A DNA stretch of 64,000 bases, taken from Marinobacterium iners. GTDB lineage: Bacteria; Pseudomonadota; Gammaproteobacteria; Pseudomonadales; Balneatricaceae. How positions within the stretch are numbered: the stretch's first letter is position 1; each line of letters begins with the position of its first letter. Shown piece by piece: positions 53,311-62,149 of the stretch. Under the pieces are notes generated by a model. It was not told the origin of the DNA. It did no database searches and saw nothing but the letters and a program-made list of their open reading frames with translations. The stretch covers positions 868,001 to 932,000 of the forward strand of contig NZ_CP022297.1 in the NCBI RefSeq assembly GCF_017310015.1. The letters are read 5' to 3'. A program made the translations under genes and the position numbers.

Positions 53311-54159
53311 CTATACCGGGAAAATAACGTTGGCTTGGCCGGTACCGGAGCTTGGGAAGTACTCGCCGATCAACTCGCCCTTGCCGGTGTACTTGTCCCA
53401 GCCGAGGGCACCGAACAGCATGGCAGTATCGTGCATGCCGCCTTCACCTGAGCAGTGTTGGGCATACTCGGGCAGCATCTTCAGGAAGGTATCGATTTCC
53501 CCGTTCTGCCACAGCTCCAGCACGCGCAGATCGACCTGACGGTTGAATTCGCGTGAAATGGTGAAGGTGCCATTGTTCGCTTCGTAGAGCTCGTTTTCCC
53601 AGATCTTGTGTGACAGGGAGCCGGAAGCCAGCAGCAGGACCTTGCAGTCGCTTTCCTTGACCGCTTCGGCGATCGCCTCACCCAGCTTGCGAGAGTCCTG
53701 CAGGTTGTGAACGGTACAGAAGGCCGCAACAGATACGATCGGCATATCACCGGGCTCCATGAAGTGCATGGGCACCAGTGTGCCGTACTCAAGGTCCAGC
53801 GTTTCAACCTGGTGGGAGAGGGTGAAAACACCTTTTTCGGTGGCCTTGGCCGCAATCGCATCGCCCAGCGCCGGGTTACCCTTGTACTCATACTCCAGGT
53901 TCTGGATGAAGTGCGGGAACTCGTGGCTGGTGAACTTGCCCTTGAATACCGGGTTGCTGTTGATGTGATAACCGGCGTTGATCAGCCAGTGGGTATCCAG
54001 CACCACAACCGTGTCGGCACCCATTTCACGCGCACGGCGCATGATCTCACGGTGACCGTCGATGGCCTGCTGGCGGCAGCCCTGAAGTTTGCCCGGCTGC
54101 TCTGACAGCAGCATGGTCGGTACGTGAGTCACTTTTGCAGCTAATACGATTTCGCCCAT
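53311..54159 (-). CDS. hpaD: 3,4-dihydroxyphenylacetate 2,3-dioxygenase (copy 2)
   Basis: A 282-aa LigB-type extradiol dioxygenase from ATG 54159. It shows VLAAKVTHVPTMLLSEQPGK, DTVVVLDTHWLINAGYHINS and LSHQVETLDLEYGTLVPMHF. Length and sequence are nearest to the standard HpaD, so this is probably the main pathway enzyme. Its promoter region (54261-54304) has two operator-like motifs. The 39-codon upstream extension of the frame is not protein-like and is left out. Confidence 0.93.
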   Translation of the reverse strand: MGEIVLAAKVTHVPTMLLSEQPGKLQGCRQQAIDGHREIMRRAREMGADTVVVLDTHWLINAGYHINSNPVFKGKFTSHEFPHFIQNLEYEYKGNPALGDAIAAKATEKGVFTLSHQVETLDLEYGTLVPMHFMEPGDMPIVSVAAFCTVHNLQDSRKLGEAIAEAVKESDCKVLLLASGSLSHKIWENELYEANNGTFTISREFNRQVDLRVLELWQNGEIDTFLKMLPEYAQHCSGEGGMHDTAMLFGALGWDKYTGKGELIGEYFPSSGTGQANVIFPV

Positions 54160-54260
54160 GGTTAACACCTTCTTTATTGTGGGACATGCCCGGCATGATC
54201 GAGGTTTTTTTGCGCCGCGATCAAGGTTTTTGCAGGTGCGAAAACCCGGGCTGTCTTTCG

Positions 54261-54304
54261 TTAACATGTTAAGTAATGCTAGTTAACATATTATCTAAAG
54301 TCAA
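54261..54304 (-). promoter_or_regulatory. hpaD promoter with two operator-like motifs
   Basis: On the minus strand a -35 TTGACT (54299-54304) and -10 TAGCAT (54276-54281) have 17-bp spacing. Motif copies TTAACATATTATCTAAA (54283-54299) in the spacer and TTAACATGTTAAGTAAT (54261-54277) overlapping the -10 fit a repressor blocking polymerase. HpaR is the likely binder. Confidence 0.7.
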
Positions 54305-54355
54305 CGGCCGTCCAAAAGGGGCGGCGCGTTCAACTTCGAGGATTATTGACGGGTG

Positions 54356-54778
54356 TCAGGGTTTGATCTGGCAGAGCTGATTCAGCAGCTTGTCCAGCTG
54401 CTCCATGTTTTCCTTGGAAAACTGATCTGTGATCTGCTGGTAGCAGGCTTCCAATGAGGGACTGATGCTGTCGAACATCTGCTTGGCCTTGTCGGTCAGG
54501 CTGATCAGCACGCGGCGTTGATCTTCCGGCGAGCGGCGGCGCTGAATGTAATCCTGCTGCTCCAGCCGGCTAATGATGCCGGTAAGGCTGGGGCTGAGTA
54601 TGCAGCACAGGTCCGCCAACTGTTTGGACTCAAGTTCTCCGTGTTCATCCAGGGCACGAATCACGCGCCACTGCTGTTCGGTAAGCGGAATCTCCTGCAA
54701 CACAGGGCGGAAGAAGCTCATGGTCACTTCACGCGCCTTCAGCAGTTTCAGGGGGATGGAGTCTTCGTATTTGCGCAT
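54356..54778 (-). CDS. hpaR: HpaR, MarR-family repressor of the hpa genes
   Basis: A 140-aa protein from ATG 54778; a GTG at 54823 that overlaps the upstream stop is also possible. LLKAREVTMSFFRPVLQEIP and LTEQQWRVIRALDEHGELES match HpaR closely. The winged helix runs through LCCILSPSLTGIISRLEQQD and RRSPEDQRRVLISLTDKAK. HpaR represses homoprotocatechuate genes until the aromatic acid is present. It is coupled to the membrane-protein gene in front, whose promoter carries an operator-like site, which suggests self-control. Confidence 0.9.
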   Translation of the reverse strand: MRKYEDSIPLKLLKAREVTMSFFRPVLQEIPLTEQQWRVIRALDEHGELESKQLADLCCILSPSLTGIISRLEQQDYIQRRRSPEDQRRVLISLTDKAKQMFDSISPSLEACYQQITDQFSKENMEQLDKLLNQLCQIKP

Positions 54779-54819
54779 CAGTGTCTCATTACCTGTTGTT
54801 CGTATCGGCTGCAGAATGG

Positions 54820-56145
54820 TCACCGGACCCCCATATACTGCATTAAGTACATCAGCAGGCTGGCGGCAGCCAGCATCATCACTGAATAGTTAAGGTTGTT
54901 CTTCAGCAGGGTACTTGCCGGACAGGCAAAACGTGCCTGCAGTATAAAATTCACGCCGCTGAAAGTGCTGCCAGACATGGAAACCGATGTTGCCACTATA
55001 TAGGCGATCGCCATCAGTGTCGGGGCCGTGGTGACGTCAGCCAGCAGACCGGCACAGATCGCCACCAGAGCGAACTGGTGAATGCCCAGGTAGGCAAGCA
55101 CCACGATCGAGATCATCACCATCGATGCCACCGTCGCATCGGTGTGGGTGAATGGCAGATCGATCAGCCCGACAGCAATGCATGCCTTGACCCCGGCCGC
55201 AAGAAAGCCTGCACTTAGAAAGAGTGATATTTCGGCGCGAGTGTCAGCCAAGCGTTGGGTGATATGCTCAATCACCCGGGATGTCGCCTGTAACGGGCCG
55301 CGGCGTAGCGTCAACAGCATCAGTGGTGTAAGTATCGCCAGCAATGACACAGCACCCACGGTTGGCAACTTTGGCCAAATCCATGCAGCGAGCAGGATTG
55401 TACTGATCAGGCACAATGGGAGCAACAGGGTGCCCAGTGTCATGGGAAAGCCTGAATAGTGGTGGTATTCGTCGTTATGACGATGGCGCACGTCCAGGAG
55501 AGTGAGCAACAGGCCGATCACCGCCAGTGCGGCCGAGAACGGATAGATGCTGTAGAGTTCGGCACCGGGCACCTGCTCAAGCACCAGCGGAAGTATGCTC
55601 AAAAAGGGTGACCACATGATCGCAAGGCTGAAGCCGCGTGCCAGAATGATCTGTGATAACGGGCTAAGTGTTCCTTTGCGCTTGATCTGCTCGCCCACCA
55701 GCAGCATGGATGAGAAGTTGGCGACGGACGAAAACAGGTGCATCCCACCGAGCGTGAGCAGAAAGCTTCGCGGACCGGGAGAGTCGGTGGCCGGTGCCAG
55801 TTGTGTACTGAGGCGGATGAAGTTCACGGCCGCCAGCAGCATCGCAAGTTTGAGGTGCTCGCCCAGCAAGTCAATCAATTGTGCATCAGAGCCCTGGCTC
55901 CACGCCCAGCCGGTAAAGGCCGCTCCAATGGCACAGAGTACGCTGATCTGAATGCGTTGCTTGCGGTTCAGGCGCAGGTATTCGAGCAGCACAAAGGCCC
56001 AGGCCGTGAGTGTTGCCGGCAGGGCCAGCACGGCCAGGTCGAACGTGTCGATCAATGCCATGACCAAAGTGGCAAAGATCAGCAGGCCTGAAAGGGTGTC
56101 TATGGCGATTCCGGAGCGTTCACCGGCTGTTGGGTTCTGTTGCAT
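54820..56145 (-). CDS. Polytopic membrane protein coupled to hpaR
   Basis: A 441-aa protein with roughly ten to twelve hydrophobic segments (TLSGLLIFATLVMALIDTFD, VASMVMISIVVLAYLGIHQF, YIVATSVSMSGSTFSGVNFI). I do not recognise the family with certainty; the two-halved layout, with conserved LVGEQIKRKGTLSPLSQIIL in the middle, recalls ion-transporter superfamily permeases. Because it shares an operon with hpaR and the upstream site is an hpa-type promoter, uptake or export of an aromatic acid is the best guess. Confidence 0.75.
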   Translation of the reverse strand: MQQNPTAGERSGIAIDTLSGLLIFATLVMALIDTFDLAVLALPATLTAWAFVLLEYLRLNRKQRIQISVLCAIGAAFTGWAWSQGSDAQLIDLLGEHLKLAMLLAAVNFIRLSTQLAPATDSPGPRSFLLTLGGMHLFSSVANFSSMLLVGEQIKRKGTLSPLSQIILARGFSLAIMWSPFLSILPLVLEQVPGAELYSIYPFSAALAVIGLLLTLLDVRHRHNDEYHHYSGFPMTLGTLLLPLCLISTILLAAWIWPKLPTVGAVSLLAILTPLMLLTLRRGPLQATSRVIEHITQRLADTRAEISLFLSAGFLAAGVKACIAVGLIDLPFTHTDATVASMVMISIVVLAYLGIHQFALVAICAGLLADVTTAPTLMAIAYIVATSVSMSGSTFSGVNFILQARFACPASTLLKNNLNYSVMMLAAASLLMYLMQYMGVR

Positions 56146-56151
56146 GGCAGC

Positions 56152-56180
56152 ATTTTATTAATGTATTAACTAACAGTCCA
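56152..56180 (-). promoter_or_regulatory. Promoter of the membrane protein-hpaR operon with operator-like motif
   Basis: Minus-strand -35 TGGACT (56175-56180) and -10 TAAAAT (56152-56157) with 17-bp spacing. The motif TTAATGTATTAACTAAC (56158-56174) exactly fills the spacer. It is close to the start codon at 56145, so the leader is short. Confidence 0.7.
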
Positions 56181-56187
56181 GCGGGTG

Positions 56188-57093
56188 TTACTGCTGTTCG
56201 CTCCGATAACGCTGAGCGGTGACGCCGGTATGGCGCTTGAAAAAGCGGGAAAAATAGGCAGGGTCAGAAAATCCCAGTTGATAGCAGATGTCACTGCTGG
56301 ATAGATTGCTGAAGGTAAGCAGCCGTTTGGTTTCCTGAATTATGCGGTCGTGGATCAGCTTTTTGGGGGAGCGGTTGGAGACACGTTGACAGATCTGGTG
56401 CAGCCGACTTTCTGAAATACCCAACCGGTCGGTGTACTCCGGCAGGTGCCAGTGCTCACGGTAGTGTCCTTCGATCAGGTCTGAGAAGCGTCGAAAGATC
56501 TGCAGATCATCGTTGTTGACGGTGGTGCTTTCCGCCTCCTTGGCTGACAGACGACTGATTTGAATCAGTAAAAGCCTTACCAGAGTATGCAACGCCAGTC
56601 GCTTGGCCGGGCGCTCTCTGAACCATTCCACCTTGAGGTTGCGGAAGGTCTGAGTAATCAATGGCCACTGGGTACGCTGCTCGGGTTCCAGTTCGGCACG
56701 CACAATGCAGATACCATGGTTCAGCTCGGTATCCATCTCCTGCTGCAGACCATCCTTGAGCAACTGCCAGACAATGGACTGATGGATGGTCAGTACATGG
56801 CCGCAGGCTTCGGGTTCTGTCAGAAAGGAGTGGGGCACCGACGGTGGTGTCAGAATCAGGCTTGGGCCACAGCCGTGGTAGATCTTGTCATCAATGTGGA
56901 AGCTGACTTCGCCACGGTCGATATAGTGGATCTGCAAATACTGGGCATGCCGATGCACTGGCATGTCGCGACCATAGAAGTCGGCCAGGTTTTCCAGTAC
57001 GTCGTAATGGATCGGCGCGTCGATATATCGACGGTCGTAATCCTGTCCCAGGATGATGTTGGGAATCCATTCACTGTGATCGCGGGCGCTCAT
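56188..57093 (-). CDS. hpaA: HpaA, AraC-family activator of 4-hydroxyphenylacetate genes
   Basis: A 301-aa regulator from ATG 57093. The N-terminal cupin-like sensor reads DMPVHRHAQYLQIHYIDRGE and HGCGPSLILTPPSVPHSF. The C-terminal AraC helix-turn-helix pair reads LGISESRLHQICQRVSNRSP and FSNLSSSDICYQLGFSDPAY. HpaA activates the hydroxylase genes in response to 4-hydroxyphenylacetate in enteric bacteria. It lies just after hpaE on the same strand. Confidence 0.9.
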   Translation of the reverse strand: MSARDHSEWIPNIILGQDYDRRYIDAPIHYDVLENLADFYGRDMPVHRHAQYLQIHYIDRGEVSFHIDDKIYHGCGPSLILTPPSVPHSFLTEPEACGHVLTIHQSIVWQLLKDGLQQEMDTELNHGICIVRAELEPEQRTQWPLITQTFRNLKVEWFRERPAKRLALHTLVRLLLIQISRLSAKEAESTTVNNDDLQIFRRFSDLIEGHYREHWHLPEYTDRLGISESRLHQICQRVSNRSPKKLIHDRIIQETKRLLTFSNLSSSDICYQLGFSDPAYFSRFFKRHTGVTAQRYRSEQQ

Positions 57094-57177
57094 GGACCGA
57101 CTATAGCAGATAGGAAGCAGGGGAAAGTCAGTTGTGACCACACCCGAAGGTGTGGACACAACTGATGGGGCAAGGGC

Positions 57178-58713
57178 TTAGCGCTTGCCAAGCGTCGGTA
57201 CGCGGTGAGTACCGTGCGCGATGCAGACGTTCTTGGTTTCCATATAGAAGTCGAAGCTCCAGTCACCGCCGTCACGGCCGATACCGGACATCTTGATACC
57301 ACCGAACGGAGACGGCAGGTTACGGTTGTTTTCGGAGTTCACCCACAGCATGCCGGCTTCGACGTGCTTGGCCATGCGCATGGCGCGACCGGTGTTCTCG
57401 GTCCAGATATAGCCGGACAAGCCGTACTGGGTATCGTTGGCAATGGCGATCGCTTCCTCTTCGGTATCGAAGGTGATGGCGGTCAGTACCGGGCCAAAGA
57501 TCTCTTCCTGGGCGATGCGCATCTTGTTGTCAGCGCCAGTGAACAGGGTCGGTTCAACATAGTTGCCGGCCGGGTCCAGTTCAGCCTTGGCATCGGTGAT
57601 GCGTTTGCCGCCCACAGCGATGTTGGCACCATCTTCCTTGGCGATATCGAAGTAGCTCAGCACCTTGTTGAAGTGTTCGGTGGCGACCAGCGGGCCCACT
57701 TCGGTTTCAGGGTCAAGCGAGTGACCTACGCGCAGGTTGCGTACACGCTGCTCCAGCGCCGCGATGAACTTGTCGCGGATGCCGCTCTGAATCAGCAGGC
57801 GGCTGGAAGAGGTACAACGCTGACCGTTCAGGCTGTAGATCATGAACACAACAGCGTCCAGGGCGCGTTCGAAGTCGGCATCGTCAAATACGATAACCGG
57901 GTTTTTGCCGCCCAGTTCGAAGTGCATGCGTTTCAGCGTGTCAGCACCCTGGCGCATGATGTGTGAACCTGTAGCGGACTCGCCCACCAGAGCCACGGCC
58001 TTGATTGCCGGGTGTTCGGTCATGCGTTTGCCAACGCCTTCACCGAAGCCGTTTACCATGTTCCAGACGCCCTTGGGCAGAACTTCATCGGCGATTTCAG
58101 CCAGGATGTAGGCGCTCAGCGGGGTCAGTTCAGCCGGCTTGTGTACCACGGTACAGCCTGCAGCCAGTGCTGGTGCGATTTTCCAGGTAGACAGCATAAA
58201 CGGCGTGTTCCACGGCGTGATGATACCGACCGGACCGATCGCCTTGCGAATGGTGTAGTTGGTGTGCTCGTCCTGATGCAGCGCCAGTCCGTTCTGTGCT
58301 TCCGGTGCCTTGTCGGCGAAGAAACGGAAGTTGGCGGCACCACGCAGGGCGGCCTGCTTCATGAAACGGATCGCCTGACCGCAGTCCATGGACTCGACCA
58401 GCGCGATCTCGTCGGCACGTTCAACCAGGCGGTCGGCAAACTTGTTCAGCAAACGCTTGCGTTCGGCACCAGGAGTGTTGGACCAGGTTTCGAATGCGTC
58501 TTCAGCGGCCTGACAGGCGGCATCCATGTCGGCAACTGAGCCGGCCATGATCTTGCCGATGGAGCTGTTGTCGGTCGGCGTGTAGTTGTCGTATTCCTTG
58601 CCGCCGTTACCCAAGGTGAATTCACCGTTGATGTAGTGGCCGGTGGTGTTGTTCTTGAAGCGCTCCAGGTATTTTTGGGCGCGTTCCAGATTGGTTGCCA
58701 GTGTATCGCTCAT
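57178..58713 (-). CDS. hpaE: 5-carboxymethyl-2-hydroxymuconate semialdehyde dehydrogenase
   Basis: A 511-aa ALDH. NAD site: IGPVGIITPWNTPFMLSTWK; KPAELTPLSAYILAEIADE; catalytic glutamate in MHFELGGKNPVIVFDDADFE; catalytic cysteine in YSLNGQRCTSSSRLL. The length and the C-terminal GIGRDGGDWSFDFYMETKNV are those of HpaE. It oxidises the ring-cleavage semialdehyde to the dicarboxylic acid. It follows hpaG2 with an 18-bp gap. Confidence 0.96.
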   Translation of the reverse strand: MSDTLATNLERAQKYLERFKNNTTGHYINGEFTLGNGGKEYDNYTPTDNSSIGKIMAGSVADMDAACQAAEDAFETWSNTPGAERKRLLNKFADRLVERADEIALVESMDCGQAIRFMKQAALRGAANFRFFADKAPEAQNGLALHQDEHTNYTIRKAIGPVGIITPWNTPFMLSTWKIAPALAAGCTVVHKPAELTPLSAYILAEIADEVLPKGVWNMVNGFGEGVGKRMTEHPAIKAVALVGESATGSHIMRQGADTLKRMHFELGGKNPVIVFDDADFERALDAVVFMIYSLNGQRCTSSSRLLIQSGIRDKFIAALEQRVRNLRVGHSLDPETEVGPLVATEHFNKVLSYFDIAKEDGANIAVGGKRITDAKAELDPAGNYVEPTLFTGADNKMRIAQEEIFGPVLTAITFDTEEEAIAIANDTQYGLSGYIWTENTGRAMRMAKHVEAGMLWVNSENNRNLPSPFGGIKMSGIGRDGGDWSFDFYMETKNVCIAHGTHRVPTLGKR

Positions 58714-58731
58714 TCTAGTCTCCTGAAGCTC

Positions 58732-59514
58732 TTAGTATTTGTCGCCGTAGTATTCCTGCTCGCTGACCATGCGGGTCTCGAGGGAGCAGACATTTTCGAT
58801 GCTGCAGACGATGGTGTCGCCCGGCTGGCAGTCAACGATACCGTGCGGTGTGCCGGTGCAGATCATGTCGCCCGGGTTCAGAGTCATGACCTTGCTCAGG
58901 TATTCGATCACGAAGGGCACGTCAAAGATCATGTCCTTGGTGGAGCCGTCCTGAGTCAACTTGCCGTTGACCGTGGTGGTCAGTTTCAGCGCGTTGGCAT
59001 CAGGGATGTCAGCGGTATCGACAATCCAGGGACCCATCGGCAACAGAGAGTCACGGCTCTTCACGCGCAGGTTCGGACGGTAGTAGTTTTCCAGATAGTC
59101 GCGGATCGCGAAGTCATTGCAGACAGTGTAGCCGGCAACGTAGTCCAGTGCGTCTTCACGCTTGATATTCTTGCCGCTCTTGCCGATCACCGCTACCAGC
59201 TCACACTCGTAGTGCTGGTATTCGATACCGTCGGGACGGTAGCTCGCCTGCTTGTGGCCGGTCAGCGTGTTGGCATGCTTGATGAAGATCAGCGGCTCTT
59301 TCGGCGGCTCGAACGCCAGTTCAGTCGCGTGATCGGCATAGTTGATGCCCAGCGCGAAAATGGTACCCGGTTCTTTTACCGGCGGCAGCCAAGTGATCTG
59401 GTCAGAATCCAGCGCCACGTTCAGCACTTCACCTTCTGATGTGGTGATACGATCATTGGCGTCAATGTCGATGTCCAGCTCGCGGCCGTCAAATACGATA
59501 CGTGCGTGTCTCAT
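58732..59514 (-). CDS. hpaG2: HpaG2, FAH-family isomerase/decarboxylase subunit
   Basis: A 260-aa member of the fumarylacetoacetate hydrolase family. EPGTIFALGINYADHATELA, EPLIFIKHANTLTGHKQASY, LLPMGPWIVDTADIPDANAL and LNPGDMICTGTPHG mark the fold; glutamate and aspartate residues bind a divalent metal. In enteric bacteria HpaG is a fused double protein catalysing decarboxylation and isomerisation of the muconate; here the two halves are separate genes. It starts 3 bp after hpaG1. Confidence 0.93.
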   Translation of the reverse strand: MRHARIVFDGRELDIDIDANDRITTSEGEVLNVALDSDQITWLPPVKEPGTIFALGINYADHATELAFEPPKEPLIFIKHANTLTGHKQASYRPDGIEYQHYECELVAVIGKSGKNIKREDALDYVAGYTVCNDFAIRDYLENYYRPNLRVKSRDSLLPMGPWIVDTADIPDANALKLTTTVNGKLTQDGSTKDMIFDVPFVIEYLSKVMTLNPGDMICTGTPHGIVDCQPGDTIVCSIENVCSLETRMVSEQEYYGDKY

Positions 59515-59517
59515 GAC

Positions 59518-60186
59518 TCAGGCACCTCCCAGCGTGTTGTTCAGGGTGCCGACACCCTCGATGCTTGCTTCTACCTTGTCACCCTTGGCAACGGCAACGC
59601 GATCACCGGCGAAGCCGACCGCGATGATTTCGCCTGCCTGCAGGGTCATGATGCGTGAAATGATGCTGATCAGCTCGGCAACACTGCGCTCCATGTTGGC
59701 CAGCTCGAAGCTGCTTTTCTGCTCGCCGTTAACGCTGACAGTCACAGTCAGGGCGTCCGGGTTGGCGATCTTGTCAACGGCAACGATTTCAGGACCTACA
59801 GGTGCAGATGCGTCCAGGCACTTGCCCTTGATGTCGGGGCGGTAATAGCTCTGTTCCGGCAGGGAGTAGTCGGCCACGACAGTGTAGCCGCCGACGTATT
59901 GCAGGGCGTCTTCAGCGGATACACGGCAGGTTTCCTTGCCGATCACCACGCCGAGGCTGGCGCCGACAACCATTTCGGCAACGTCGTTGCCGTCGAAGTC
60001 CTTGGCCCACTCGACTTCAGCACCGTCAACACTCCAGGTGTTGCGCGGCTTGTAATACAGAACCGGCTGAGTCGGGGGCTTTTTGTAGGGGGCGTCGTTG
60101 AATGTGGCGTCCAGAGCAGCCAGCTGCGCCTTGTCGTTCAGGGCGACACAGACCAGCTTGCTGTTGACCAGAGTGTTTGCAGTCAT
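59518..60186 (-). CDS. hpaG1: HpaG1, FAH-family isomerase/decarboxylase subunit
   Basis: A 222-aa FAH-type protein. It has YKPRNTWSVDGAEVEWAKDF, GNDVAEMVVGASLGVVIGKE and GKCLDASAPVGPEIVAVDKI. It corresponds to the N-terminal half of the fused HpaG. It lies between hpaI and hpaG2; all genes from hpaH to hpaE run in one direction with small gaps, forming one operon. Confidence 0.93.
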   Translation of the reverse strand: MTANTLVNSKLVCVALNDKAQLAALDATFNDAPYKKPPTQPVLYYKPRNTWSVDGAEVEWAKDFDGNDVAEMVVGASLGVVIGKETCRVSAEDALQYVGGYTVVADYSLPEQSYYRPDIKGKCLDASAPVGPEIVAVDKIANPDALTVTVSVNGEQKSSFELANMERSVAELISIISRIMTLQAGEIIAVGFAGDRVAVAKGDKVEASIEGVGTLNNTLGGA

Positions 60187-60215
60187 GATTAACCTTCTCG
60201 TGTTATGACCGGCAA

Positions 60216-61022
60216 TTAATAGCCGGCCTGAGGTTTTTCGTCTTCAACCGGAGCGCCCTGTTTGAAGCGCTGTGCCAGCTTGCGGGTTTCGTTGGCCAGA
60301 ATCATGGTGTCGACACCGACACCCACGAAGTTGGCACCCTGCTGGACATAGGTCTCTGCCAGGGACGGGTCCAGGCAGAGCAGGCCGGCATACTTGCCGG
60401 CATCGCGAATCTTGTTCAGCCCCTTGTTGATGGTCTCGACCACCACCGGGTTGCCGGCATCACCGATATAGCCCATGGAGGCAGACAGGTCGGACGGTCC
60501 GATGAATACGCCATCGACACCTTCCACCGCCAGGATAGCGTCCAGATTCTGCATGGCGCTTGCGGTCTCCACCTGAACGATCAGGCAGATTTCATCGTTG
60601 GCCTTTTTCAGGTAACCCGGCACCTGGTTCCAGCGTGCGGCGCGGGCCAGGGAAGTGCCCAGGCCACGAATGCCCTGTGGCGGGTATCGTACCGCTTGTA
60701 CCAGCTGAGCCGCCTGCTCGGCGGTTTCCACCATGGGAACCAGCAGTGTCTGTACGCCGATGTCGAGCAGCTGCTTGATCAGAGCGGTATCGCCTTCAAC
60801 GCAGCGCACGATCGGTGCGGTGTCATAAGGTGCGATCGCCTGCAGGTGGCTCATGATGGTGCGCAGATCGAAAGGTGCATGCTCACCATCGATCAGCAGC
60901 CAGTCGAAACCGGCAACGGCGGCGATTTCAGCCGCGCTGTTGTCCGGCAGACCCAGCCACAGGCCGTACTGGGTTTCGCCGGTGGCTAGACCTTGCTTGA
61001 AGCGGTTTTTCGGCAGTTCCAT
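60216..61022 (-). CDS. hpaI: 4-hydroxy-2-oxoheptanedioate aldolase
   Basis: A 268-aa class II pyruvate aldolase from ATG 61022. It shows QYGLWLGLPDNSAAEIAAVA, FDWLLIDGEHAPFDLRTIMS (catalytic histidine and the acidic base), GIRGLGTSLARAARWNQVPG and VDGVFIGPSDLSASMGYIGD. It splits 4-hydroxy-2-oxoheptanedioate into pyruvate and succinate semialdehyde. Normal length. Confidence 0.96.
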   Translation of the reverse strand: MELPKNRFKQGLATGETQYGLWLGLPDNSAAEIAAVAGFDWLLIDGEHAPFDLRTIMSHLQAIAPYDTAPIVRCVEGDTALIKQLLDIGVQTLLVPMVETAEQAAQLVQAVRYPPQGIRGLGTSLARAARWNQVPGYLKKANDEICLIVQVETASAMQNLDAILAVEGVDGVFIGPSDLSASMGYIGDAGNPVVVETINKGLNKIRDAGKYAGLLCLDPSLAETYVQQGANFVGVGVDTMILANETRKLAQRFKQGAPVEDEKPQAGY

Positions 61023-61047
61023 ACTGCGATCTCCTGTCGGCACAAGC

Positions 61048-61863
61048 TTATTCGAAGTGCAGTGTCACACCGCCCAAAGAGCCGAAATCGGCGTGAACGG
61101 TATCGCCGGCCTTGACCGGTACCGGACGGGTAAAGGAACCGGACAGAATCACCTGACCAGGCTCCAGGCCAATACCGTGTGGTGCAAAACGCTTGCATAC
61201 CCAGGTGATCCCTTTCAGCGGGTTGCCCAGTACGCCGCCGGCAAGGCCGGTTTCTTCGATCTGACCATTCAGGTATAGCATGCAACCGGCCCAGCGCAGA
61301 TCGATGTCCATCGGCTTGATCGGGCGTCCGCCCATAACGATGCCGGCGTTGGCTGCGTTGTCGGAAATGGTGTCATACACCTTTCGAGTGTAGCCGGTTT
61401 CCGGATCAGTACGCAGGCAGCGAGCGGCAATCAGCTCCAGCGACGGGATGACGTAGTCAGTGGCGTTGATGACATCAAAAATGGTGACGTTCTCGCCAAA
61501 CAACGGCTTGTTCAGAACAAAAGCGAGCTCCACTTCGATACGCGGGTCGAGGAAGTCGGATGCCTTGATGGTAGCGCCGTCATCAAACAACATGTCGTCC
61601 AGCAACACGCCATAGTCTGGCTCGTCGATGTTGGAGGACATCTGCATGGCGCGAGAAGTCAGGCCGATTTTGTAACCGATCACCTTGCGTCCTTCACTGA
61701 TCTTGCGATCAACCCAGGCTTTCTGCACGGCATAGGCGTCAGCCATGTTCATATCGGGGTGGTCCAGTGTGAGCGCCGGAATCTGCTTGCGGTTGACTTC
61801 GGCTTCATACAGACGATCGGCCGCGGCCTGGATCTGCTCTTTATTCAACATGCTCGGATGCAC
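61048..61863 (-). CDS. hpaH: 2-oxo-hept-3-ene-1,7-dioate hydratase
   Basis: A 271-aa hydratase. Family landmarks are GYKIGLTSRAMQMSSNIDEP, DYGVLLDDMLFDDGATIKAS, PRIEVELAFVLNKPLFGENV and TISDNAANAGIVMGGRPIKP. The start may be ATG 61863 or four codons later. It adds water to the dienoate to give the HpaI substrate. First gene of the hpaH-I-G1-G2-E operon. Confidence 0.95.
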   Translation of the reverse strand: MHPSMLNKEQIQAAADRLYEAEVNRKQIPALTLDHPDMNMADAYAVQKAWVDRKISEGRKVIGYKIGLTSRAMQMSSNIDEPDYGVLLDDMLFDDGATIKASDFLDPRIEVELAFVLNKPLFGENVTIFDVINATDYVIPSLELIAARCLRTDPETGYTRKVYDTISDNAANAGIVMGGRPIKPMDIDLRWAGCMLYLNGQIEETGLAGGVLGNPLKGITWVCKRFAPHGIGLEPGQVILSGSFTRPVPVKAGDTVHADFGSLGGVTLHFE

Positions 61864-61928
61864 CTTTCTTGTTGTCCGGTTTGTTCGCGCTCTGTGCCAT
61901 GTTTTCCTGCACAGGTTATCTGAAATTC

Positions 61929-61956
61929 ATTTTAGTTAAGATGTTAAGTAAGTCAA
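61929..61956 (-). promoter_or_regulatory. hpaH operon promoter with operator-like motif
   Basis: Minus-strand -35 TTGACT (61951-61956) and -10 TAAAAT (61929-61934), 16-bp spacing. The motif TTAAGATGTTAAGTAAG (61936-61952) spans the spacer. Confidence 0.7.
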
Positions 61957-62120
61957 TACCTCACGCTGATTCGTGCCATTGTGCGGTGCACAGAGTGAAC
62001 CTCATGGCAACTTGTCCACACAGGCATAACGCTATCTGCGACAATGTCAGGCCGATTTTTGGCGGATCTATTCTTGTGCACGGCGCGCCCAAAAGCTGTG
62101 CAGGTGTCGCTGTCATCGTA

Positions 62121-62149
62121 TTGACAAAAGTTAATATGTTAATTAGATT
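62121..62149 (+). promoter_or_regulatory. hpaF/TRAP promoter with operator-like motif
   Basis: A perfect -35 TTGACA (62121-62126) and -10 TAGATT (62144-62149) with 17-bp spacing. The motif TTAATATGTTAATTAGA (62131-62147) lies in the spacer. It drives hpaF and perhaps the TRAP genes. Confidence 0.75.

Noticed and set aside
58636..59439. A 267-codon plus-strand frame
   Set aside because: Antisense of hpaG2 and the hpaE start; no domain.
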